Program-made: the position numbers and the translations under genes
Origin: an uncultured Lachnospiraceae bacterium
GTDB lineage: Bacteria; Bacillota; Clostridia; Lachnospirales; Lachnospiraceae
DNA: 47,002 bases
Assembly (NCBI GenBank): GCA_910588125.1
Contig: CAJUPI010000020.1
Location: 1 to 47,002, forward strand
Direction of reading: 5' to 3'
In this document: piece by piece, positions 1 through 5,710 of the stretch
Position numbering within the stretch: the first letter of the stretch is position 1
Layout of the letters: each line of letters begins with the position of its first letter
Notes under the pieces: model-generated
Told to the model about the DNA's origin: nothing
The model's database searches: none
What the model saw: only the letters and a program-made list of their open reading frames with translations

Positions 1-2
1 AA

Positions 3-68
3 GCGGTTATGAAGAATAATGAAGTAAGTCGTTTGCCTTTCCCGACGATGAAAAGCATTGATAAGTAA
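3..68 (+). CDS. C-terminal tail of an upstream gene cut by the window edge
   Basis: The third forward frame is open from the first base to a TAA at 66-68 and encodes 21 residues ending in PFPTMKSIDK. The other two forward frames stop within 20 bases. The tail is too short to assign to any family. It is called a gene end because the following 300 bases hold a promoter and a leader for the next gene and no other coding frame. It could also be a chance open stretch. Confidence 0.4.
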   Translation, partial: AVMKNNEVSRLPFPTMKSIDK

Positions 69-194
69 AAAGGCTTGAAATGTATATAAATACAGTGTTT
101 CTCGAATATAATAAAAGTGTGAAAGATGCATATTTCCATGATTTTTCCATGAACATGGAATTGTAACGGAATTATAATGGAAAAGATTTTCTTC

Positions 195-223
195 TTGAAA
201 AAATAGGAGAAGCATGTTATATT
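195..223 (+). promoter_or_regulatory. Sigma-A type promoter of the EamA transporter gene
   Basis: TTGAAA at 195-200 and TATATT at 218-223 are separated by exactly 17 bases, so transcription should start near 230. A second, weaker candidate -10 (TATAAT at 173-178) lies upstream. The start near 230 places the whole structured leader at 241-324 inside the transcript. Confidence 0.65.
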
Positions 224-240
224 AGAAATATAGAAGGAAC

Positions 241-324
241 AACTGCCCACAAGGTGAGTTGACCAAAAATGTGAAATAGAAAAATCCACCCCGTACTCGG
301 TCAAAGTTTAGGGGTGGTTTTTCT
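241..324 (+). promoter_or_regulatory. Structured leader with terminator, possible guanidine-IV-like riboswitch
   Basis: Visible elements are a small 5' hairpin (AACU 241-244 with AGUU 257-260, capped by CAC 248-250 with GUG 254-256) and a strong hairpin pairing 278-292 with 311-324 that ends in a U-run. In addition GACC at 261-264 can pair with GGUC at 299-302 in the loop of the second hairpin, giving a pseudoknot. One short aptamer stem directly in front of a terminator whose loop takes part in the fold is how I remember the guanidine-IV (mepA) class, which controls exporters. The gene downstream is an exporter of the drug/metabolite transporter superfamily. The class assignment is from memory and tentative; the terminator and its premature position are directly visible. 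Confidence 0.45.
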
Positions 325-373
325 ATGAGAATTGATATACTGTTTTAGATAAGAGAAAGGGTAACCGTATAAG

Positions 374-1264
374 ATGAACAGGAAAAAGACAGCCGGACAT
401 TTAGCAGCATTGTTGACAATTATAATATGGGGAACTACCTTTATTTCCACCAAGATCCTGTTAGTGGATTTTCAGCCCGTTGAGATTCTTTTTTTCCGCT
501 TTATTATGGGCTTTTTGATTTTGTTTGCCGTTTATCCCCGGAGATTGAAGACTGCCGATAAAAAACAGGAATTAATATTTGCTGCAGCGGGGCTTAGCGG
601 GGTATGTCTGTACTATTTGCTGGAAAATATTGCCCTGACTTATACAATGGCTTCTAATGTGGGAGTGATTATATCGGTTGCCCCATTTTTTACGGCGATA
701 CTGGCACATTTGTTTATGAAATCAGAAGAAAAATTGCGAATACATTTCTTTATCGGATTTATTGTTGCAATGGTGGGGATTTTGTTAATCAGCTTTAATG
801 GTGTGGAGCTTAAGTTGAACCCGCTGGGAGATTTGCTGGCTTTCACGGCTGCTCTCATATGGGCTTACTATTCTATATTGACAAGAAGGATCGGCAGTTT
901 TGGCTATCCGGTTATTCTTTACACACGCAGGATTTTCTTTTATGGGATTTTGTTTATGATACCGACGCTGTTTTTTTTTGATTTTCAGTTGGATTTGTCC
1001 CGGTTTTCCAATATGGCATATCTGTTTAATATTTTATATTTGGGGATAGGGGCTTCCGCGCTTTGTTTTGTGACATGGAATTTTGCGGTGAATGAGTTAG
1101 GCGCAGTAAAAACAAGTGTTTACCTTTACATGGTTCCGGTGATAACCGTTGTCACATCGGTTATGGTTTTGCATGAACCGTTGACATTTTTAGCGGGGAT
1201 GGGGACGGTTTTGACTCTGGCAGGTTTATTCCTGTCAGAGAAAAGAACAGAAAAGCCTTCTTGA
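374..1264 (+). CDS. EamA-family (DMT superfamily) membrane exporter
   Basis: This 296-residue protein is an integral membrane transporter with about ten hydrophobic helices arranged as two EamA repeats, the usual layout and length of the drug/metabolite transporter superfamily. The first repeat opens with LTIIIWGTTFISTKILL and carries a GLSGVCLYYLLENIALTYT segment. The second includes TAALIWAYYSILTRR and ends in LTLAGLFLSEK. Such proteins export amino acids, metabolites or cationic compounds; the substrate cannot be read from sequence. A Shine-Dalgarno (GAAAGGG) precedes the ATG at a rather long distance. The gene has its own promoter and a 5' leader with a premature terminator (241-324), so expression is probably controlled by transcription attenuation, possibly by the exported compound. 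Confidence 0.85.
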   Translation: MNRKKTAGHLAALLTIIIWGTTFISTKILLVDFQPVEILFFRFIMGFLILFAVYPRRLKTADKKQELIFAAAGLSGVCLYYLLENIALTYTMASNVGVIISVAPFFTAILAHLFMKSEEKLRIHFFIGFIVAMVGILLISFNGVELKLNPLGDLLAFTAALIWAYYSILTRRIGSFGYPVILYTRRIFFYGILFMIPTLFFFDFQLDLSRFSNMAYLFNILYLGIGASALCFVTWNFAVNELGAVKTSVYLYMVPVITVVTSVMVLHEPLTFLAGMGTVLTLAGLFLSEKRTEKPS

Positions 1265-1311
1265 TAAAGGGATGGTTCCGTGTTAAGATGATTTTAGTAT
1301 TTTCTTAACAC
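1261..1311 (+). promoter_or_regulatory. Candidate promoter with overlapping inverted repeat upstream of the secreted protein gene
   Basis: TTGATA at 1261-1266 and TAAGAT at 1284-1289 are spaced by 17 bases; the -35 overlaps the stop codon of the transporter gene. A perfect 8-bp inverted repeat, GTGTTAAG (1280-1287) and CTTAACAC (1304-1311), covers the -10 and the predicted start point. This is where a repressor would bind. It could also fold as an RNA hairpin just before the ribosome binding site at 1312-1320. No binding protein can be named. Confidence 0.4.
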
Positions 1312-1325
1312 AAGGGAGGAATGGT

Positions 1326-2441
1326 ATGAGAGTGAAAGCCTGGATAAGGAAGAGAGCCGCCCGGATATTATCGCTCGGTTTGTTTTTGGTTCTGTCTGCC
1401 GTCAACTGCCTGCCGGCGCGAGCGGCGGAGACACGTACCGGAATCACGGAGATCCGCCTGGATATCTCTTCCGGAATCGTTCCGGGAAGCAGTGGAGGAC
1501 AGGTCAGCGTATCCTCGGACGGCGGAAATTTCCGGGTCGGGACGGTAGAGGTCCTTAATGAAAATGACGACTGGATTGGAGGAATGACACCTCGGATATC
1601 GGTGGAATTATATGCGGACAGCGGTTATTATTTTGCGGAAACCGGCAGGGATGCTTTTTGCTTTACCGGCGATGCTGCTTCTTATGTGACAGCGCGCCGG
1701 AAGGATAATAAGGAGACTTTGGCGGTAACCATAAAGCTGGAAAGACTTGAGAATGGAGATTTGACATTGACAGGAGCGCGATGGGAGGAAGCGGATGGGA
1801 CTGCCGTATGGGATCATAACCCTCGGGCCAGGCGATACGAGGTTCGTCTGTATCGCGGGAATTCGTCAGTGACATCTACCCGGACAGCGAATGACAACTA
1901 TTATCATTTTGGCGGCAGCATTACCCGGCGCGGAGATTATTATTTTGAGGTGAGAGCCGTAGGCAGTGGTTCTGAAAAGGGGGATTGGATTAGTTCAGAC
2001 AGCTGGTATGTCTCGGCTGAAAAAGCAGATGATTTGAGCGACAGCTATTCTTATGACGGGCCTGGCGATGGTCATTATAGTGATAACCGGGGGCCTGGGG
2101 TGTCTGACAGCTCTTATTATGGAGGGCAGAGTGGCGGACCAGGTGTCAGAAGTTCGGGTGGAGCCGGCGGGAGTCCGGGAGTGATAACCGGTTTGGGCAA
2201 TCACTGGTGTTTGGATCAATATGGCTGGTGGTATCAATATGCAGATGGCAGGTATCCGCACAGTTGCTGGTTATGTATTGATGGCAAATGGTATTGCTTT
2301 AATGAATCGGGCTATATACGTTATGGATGGATTTGGAACAACCAGAATTGGTATTATTGTGGTGAGGATGGTGCTTTGCTGGCCAATACCCGGACACCGG
2401 ACGGATATTATGTCGGTGAGGGCGGGATCTGGATTCCCTGA
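1326..2441 (+). CDS. Secreted protein with C-terminal cell-wall-binding-type repeats
   Basis: This 371-residue protein has a clear Sec signal peptide: a basic N-terminus, a hydrophobic stretch at about residues 14-28 and a probable cleavage after ARA near residue 33. The mature N-terminal part (about 35-235) is rich in beta-strand patterns; its second half (RYEVRLYRG, then DYYFEVRAVG) resembles a fibronectin type III module. A Gly/Ser/Tyr-rich linker (about 236-288) follows. The last 80 residues contain aromatic repeats (WWYQYADG, KWYCFNESGYIRYGW, NWYYCGEDGALLAN) like choline-binding/glucan-binding wall anchors. The N-terminal domain was not recognised as a named family. A strong AAGGGAGGA ribosome binding site precedes the ATG. 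The protein is probably exported and held non-covalently at the envelope; its function is unknown. Confidence 0.75.
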   Translation: MRVKAWIRKRAARILSLGLFLVLSAVNCLPARAAETRTGITEIRLDISSGIVPGSSGGQVSVSSDGGNFRVGTVEVLNENDDWIGGMTPRISVELYADSGYYFAETGRDAFCFTGDAASYVTARRKDNKETLAVTIKLERLENGDLTLTGARWEEADGTAVWDHNPRARRYEVRLYRGNSSVTSTRTANDNYYHFGGSITRRGDYYFEVRAVGSGSEKGDWISSDSWYVSAEKADDLSDSYSYDGPGDGHYSDNRGPGVSDSSYYGGQSGGPGVRSSGGAGGSPGVITGLGNHWCLDQYGWWYQYADGRYPHSCWLCIDGKWYCFNESGYIRYGWIWNNQNWYYCGEDGALLANTRTPDGYYVGEGGIWIP

Positions 2442-2495
2442 CAAGAGAACAGGGATTTGAAAGCTATATTATTATGAGGGAAGAGGGGGAGTCAT

Positions 2496-3881
2496 ATGGG
2501 AGTGAAGGCAGCATTTGTGGTTCCGCACCCGGCAGTGATTGTGCCGGAGATCGGGAAAGGACAGGAGAGGAAGGTTCAAAAGACGATAGATGCCTGTCAA
2601 GAGGTTGCACGCAGCATTGGCGAGCAGAAGCCGGAGACGATTGTATTGATTTCGCCGCATCAGGTTATGTATGCGAATTATTTTCATATTTCGCCAGGGC
2701 ATGAGGCAAGAGGAAATTTTGGTAAATATGGAGCCAGTCAGATTGGTATGAAGGTTTCTTATGATGAAGAATTTGTAGAGCAGCTTTGCCAGCTGGCAGA
2801 GGCAAAGAAGCTGCCAGCGGGAACCCAGGGAGAGATCGATCGGCAATTAGATCATGGGACGATGGTTCCACTTTATTTTGTAAATCAGGTCTGGAATGAT
2901 TACCGTCTGGTGAGAATCGGGCTTTCCGGTTTGTCTCTGGTGAAGCATTATGAACTGGGACAATGTATAAAGAGCGTGGCAGAGAAGCTGGAAAGAAATA
3001 TTGTGGTGATAGCCAGCGGAGATTTGTCACACAAATTAAAGGCAGAGGGACCCTTTGGTTTTCAGAAAGAAGGTCCGGAATATGACAGCCGCGTCATGTA
3101 TGTTTTGGGAAAGGGGGCATTTGGCGAGCTTTTGGAATTTCCGGAGAAGTTGTGCAATAAGGCAGGCGAATGCGGACATCGTGCACTTACTATGATGGCA
3201 GGAGCCCTTGATCGAACAGAGATTATTGCCCGGCATCTTTCCTACGAAGGACCCTTTGGAATCGGCTATGGAGTCTGTGAATATCTGGTGTGCAATGAGA
3301 ATCCTCAGAGAAATTTTAAAGAGCAGCATGAGGAAAAGGAGCGGGAACGGGTGGCCGGTCAGATAAGGAAGCAGGATGCCTACGTGGCGCTGGCACGCAG
3401 GGCGGTGGAAGAGTATACCCGTACCGGCCAGATGATATCGGTTCCGCCGGGGTTGCCGGAGGAATTATATAGGCAACAGGCAGGCGTTTTCGTTTCTTTG
3501 AAGGAGAATGACAGCTTGCGGGGATGTATTGGGACGGTTCAGGCGGCAGAAAGTACTTTGGCAGAGGAGATCATCTATAATGCAGTCGGTGCCTGTTCAC
3601 GGGATCCCCGGTTTCAGCCAGTAGAGGCAGAGGAGCTGGATCGTCTGACGATCACGGTGGATGTACTGGGAGAGGTGGAACAGGTGAATTCTGTTGATGA
3701 GCTGGACGAGAAAAGATATGGCGTGATCGTATCTAATGAAAACAGCCAGGGGCTGCTGCTGCCGAATCTGGATGGGGTGGACAGCGTGCAAGAGCAGATC
3801 GGTATCGCCAAGCGCAAAGCTGGTATTCAGGAACAGGAAGAAGTGGAGCTGCGACGTTTTGAGGTAATACGCCATTTTTGA
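2496..3881 (+). CDS. Memo-like / AMMECR1 fusion protein (AmmeMemoRadiSam system proteins B and A)
   Basis: The 461-residue protein joins two domains. Residues 1-270 are Memo-like, related to class III extradiol dioxygenases (LigB): His11 in VVPHPAV, His55 in LISPHQ and the DHGTMVPLYF segment near 122 fit the metal-site region of that fold. Residues about 290-461 are an AMMECR1 domain with the diagnostic LRGCIGT motif near 346 and a closing RFEVIRHF. In prokaryotes these two families usually accompany a radical SAM enzyme (the AmmeMemoRadiSam set), whose reaction is not well defined. No radical SAM gene lies next to it in this window. The ribosome binding site AGGGGGAG is well placed for the ATG. 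A 167-bp palindrome lies just downstream. The family assignment is firm; the cellular role is not. Confidence 0.85.
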   Translation: MGVKAAFVVPHPAVIVPEIGKGQERKVQKTIDACQEVARSIGEQKPETIVLISPHQVMYANYFHISPGHEARGNFGKYGASQIGMKVSYDEEFVEQLCQLAEAKKLPAGTQGEIDRQLDHGTMVPLYFVNQVWNDYRLVRIGLSGLSLVKHYELGQCIKSVAEKLERNIVVIASGDLSHKLKAEGPFGFQKEGPEYDSRVMYVLGKGAFGELLEFPEKLCNKAGECGHRALTMMAGALDRTEIIARHLSYEGPFGIGYGVCEYLVCNENPQRNFKEQHEEKERERVAGQIRKQDAYVALARRAVEEYTRTGQMISVPPGLPEELYRQQAGVFVSLKENDSLRGCIGTVQAAESTLAEEIIYNAVGACSRDPRFQPVEAEELDRLTITVDVLGEVEQVNSVDELDEKRYGVIVSNENSQGLLLPNLDGVDSVQEQIGIAKRKAGIQEQEEVELRRFEVIRHF

Positions 3882-3927
3882 TTTTGGGCAAGCCATCAGG
3901 AAGCTGTTGTTTTGGGGCCGGTTAGGA

Positions 3928-4094
3928 GGGTGTTGCAAAATAAGTCAGCCGTCATTTTTCTTATCCAGTGTCCGGCGGTTCACGAACACTCTGTCTGATA
4001 TTGACGGACTTTGTCCGTTAAGAGCAGACTGTGTGTACGTGAACCGTCCGAACACAGGATAGAGAAATGACGAGTGACTTATTTTGCAACACCC
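3928..4094. repeat. Long imperfect palindrome, copy 1 of a dispersed family
   Basis: The outer arms are exact over 20 bases: 3928-3947 (GGGTGTTGCAAAATAAGTCA) and its reverse complement at 4075-4094. The inside keeps pairing with small mismatches to a tip at about 4010, for example GGTTCACG with CGTGAACC and GTCTG (3993-3997) with CAGAC (4025-4029). A second copy lies at 15173-15335 and a short derivative at 5636-5677. It contains no gene. A C/T-rich stretch follows the right arm, so the transcript may also terminate here, between the Memo-AMMECR1 gene and spoVAD. It resembles a small palindromic insertion element without its own transposase. Confidence 0.85.
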
Positions 4095-4226
4095 CCTTCT
4101 TTGTTTTATGGCAAAAATTTCAAAAATTCCCCGAGGATTATATTGGGGAAAATGAATTTGCATAGGACACAGAAAAATGGACAAAGTAATACCGATAAAG
4201 GTTTGCAGAAAAAAGGAGCTGAATTT

Positions 4227-5255
4227 ATGCAAAAGGGAAAAGCAAGTCTGTTGTTTGAACATCCGGTATACATTACGGGAATGGCTTCGGTGGCCGGAAA
4301 AAAGGAAGGGGAGGGGCCGCTGGGAAAGGCGATTGACGTAGTGGAACAGGATCCGATGTTTGGTTCGGAAAACTGGGAACAGGCGGAATCTGCCATGCAG
4401 AAGCAGGCAGCAGATCTGGCATTGGAAAAAGGGGATATTCACCGGAAGGATATCCGCTATCTTTTTGCCGGGGATTTGCTGGGCCAGCTGATTGCCACTT
4501 CTTTTGGGACCGTGGATCTTGAGATTCCCCTTTTTGGACTTTATGGCGCCTGCTCGACGATCGGTGAAGCCTTGGGACTGGGGGCTATGTGTGTGGACGC
4601 CGGCCATGCAGATAAGGTAATGGCAATGGCTTCGAGCCATTATGCCACGGCAGAGAAGCAGTTTCGTTTTCCTTTGGGTTACGGCAACCAGCGGCCGCAG
4701 AGTACAACTTGGACCGTTACGGGCTGCGGAGCTTTCATATTGTCAGCAAAGGGAACCGATACACAGGTGAAGGTCACGGGAATTACGACAGGAAGAATGG
4801 TAGATCTGGGAACAAAAGATTCTATGAATATGGGAGCAGCCATGGCGCCGGCGGCGTGGGATACCATTACTCAGAATTTTAAGGATTTTGGGGTGGATGA
4901 AAACTGGTATGATAAGATAATTACCGGGGATTTAGGAGAGATTGGAAAGAAGATATTGTTGGATTTTATGAAGAATGATGGACATGATCTCTCGGAAAAG
5001 CACATGGATTGCGGGCTGGAGATTTATGACAATCAGACACAGGATACTCATTCGGGAGGCAGCGGCTGTGGCTGTGCGGCTGTGACCCTATGCGCGGGTA
5101 TTCTTCCCCGGATGCTTCAGGGAGAGTGGCAGCGAGTGTTGTTTGTACCTACAGGTGCGCTTCTGTCTACGGTCAGTTACAATGAAGGGCAGAGTATCCC
5201 CGGGATAGCGCATGGGGTGATTTTGGAAAGAATCGGAGGAAAAAAGAAGAAATGA
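4227..5255 (+). CDS. spoVAD: Stage V sporulation protein AD
   Basis: SpoVAD is a soluble, thiolase-fold protein of the SpoVA channel that moves dipicolinic acid across the spore inner membrane. The 342-residue product has the family's length and its recognisable blocks: a VYITGMASVAGKKEGEGPLG start, LFGLYGACSTIGEALGLG, MASSHYATAEKQFRFPLGYG and a THSGGSGCGCAAVT segment near the C-terminus. The frame stays open upstream to 4074, but that part runs through the palindrome. The ATG at 4227 follows AAAAGGAGCT and matches the usual SpoVAD N-terminus. The stop overlaps the spoVAE start by four bases (ATGA), so the two are translationally coupled. spoVAC, normally directly upstream, is absent here. 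Confidence 0.95.
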   Translation: MQKGKASLLFEHPVYITGMASVAGKKEGEGPLGKAIDVVEQDPMFGSENWEQAESAMQKQAADLALEKGDIHRKDIRYLFAGDLLGQLIATSFGTVDLEIPLFGLYGACSTIGEALGLGAMCVDAGHADKVMAMASSHYATAEKQFRFPLGYGNQRPQSTTWTVTGCGAFILSAKGTDTQVKVTGITTGRMVDLGTKDSMNMGAAMAPAAWDTITQNFKDFGVDENWYDKIITGDLGEIGKKILLDFMKNDGHDLSEKHMDCGLEIYDNQTQDTHSGGSGCGCAAVTLCAGILPRMLQGEWQRVLFVPTGALLSTVSYNEGQSIPGIAHGVILERIGGKKKK

Positions 5256-5611
5256 CAGAATTGATGAAAGCGTTTGTAGTCGGCGGGGGGATCTGTGCGC
5301 TGGTACAGATTTTGCTGAATAAGACAAAACTGATGCCGGGCCGGGTGATGGTGCTCTTGGTAGTGTCAGGGGCAGTCCTGGGCTGGCTGGGCCTTTATGA
5401 ATCATTTGCCGAGTGGGCAGGAGCCGGGGCTTCCGTACCGCTTTTGGGTTTTGGCAATACCTTGTGGAAGGGAGTGGCCAAGAGTTTGGGTGAAGATGGT
5501 TTTTTGGGGATTTTTAAAGGAGGATTGACGGCGGCTTCGGCAGGAATCGCCGGGGCAATTATCTTTGGATATCTGGGTTCACTGGCTTTTAAGCCTAAGA
5601 TGAAAGGCTGA
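5252..5611 (+). CDS. spoVAE: Stage V sporulation protein AE
   Basis: SpoVAE is a small membrane protein of the spore dipicolinate channel. The 119-residue product has four hydrophobic segments: a first helix (AFVVGGGICALVQILL), a second (VMVLLVVSGAVLGWLGLY), a central GFGNTLWKGVAK loop typical of the family, and a C-terminal GIAGAIIFGYLGSLAF helix. It starts inside the last codons of spoVAD and should be made from the same transcript in the forespore. It is followed by a bidirectional terminator and by a convergent penicillin-binding protein gene. Confidence 0.92.
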   Translation: MTELMKAFVVGGGICALVQILLNKTKLMPGRVMVLLVVSGAVLGWLGLYESFAEWAGAGASVPLLGFGNTLWKGVAKSLGEDGFLGIFKGGLTAASAGIAGAIIFGYLGSLAFKPKMKG

Positions 5612-5635
5612 AGAGATAAAGCTAGCAGAAAGGTA

Positions 5636-5677
5636 AGGGTGTTGCAAAATAGCGGGCGGTCTATTTTGCAACACCCT
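5636..5677. terminator. Bidirectional terminator made from the tips of the palindrome family
   Basis: A perfect 17-bp inverted repeat (5636-5652 and 5661-5677) encloses the 8-base loop CGGGCGGT. It sits between the convergent spoVAE and pbp genes and can end transcription from both sides, although the flanking T-runs are short. The stem GGGTGTTGCAAAATA is identical to the outer arm of the long palindrome at 3928-4094, so this is either an internally deleted copy or the module from which the longer ones grew. Confidence 0.8.
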
Positions 5678-5710
5678 TTGTCTTCAAGGCTGAATATTAT
5701 CAGAAATCGT

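Noticed and set aside
4074..4226. N-terminal extension of SpoVAD by 51 codons
   Set aside because: It runs through the right arm of the palindrome, has no ribosome binding site and no similarity to SpoVAD; the ATG at 4227 follows AAAAGGAG.
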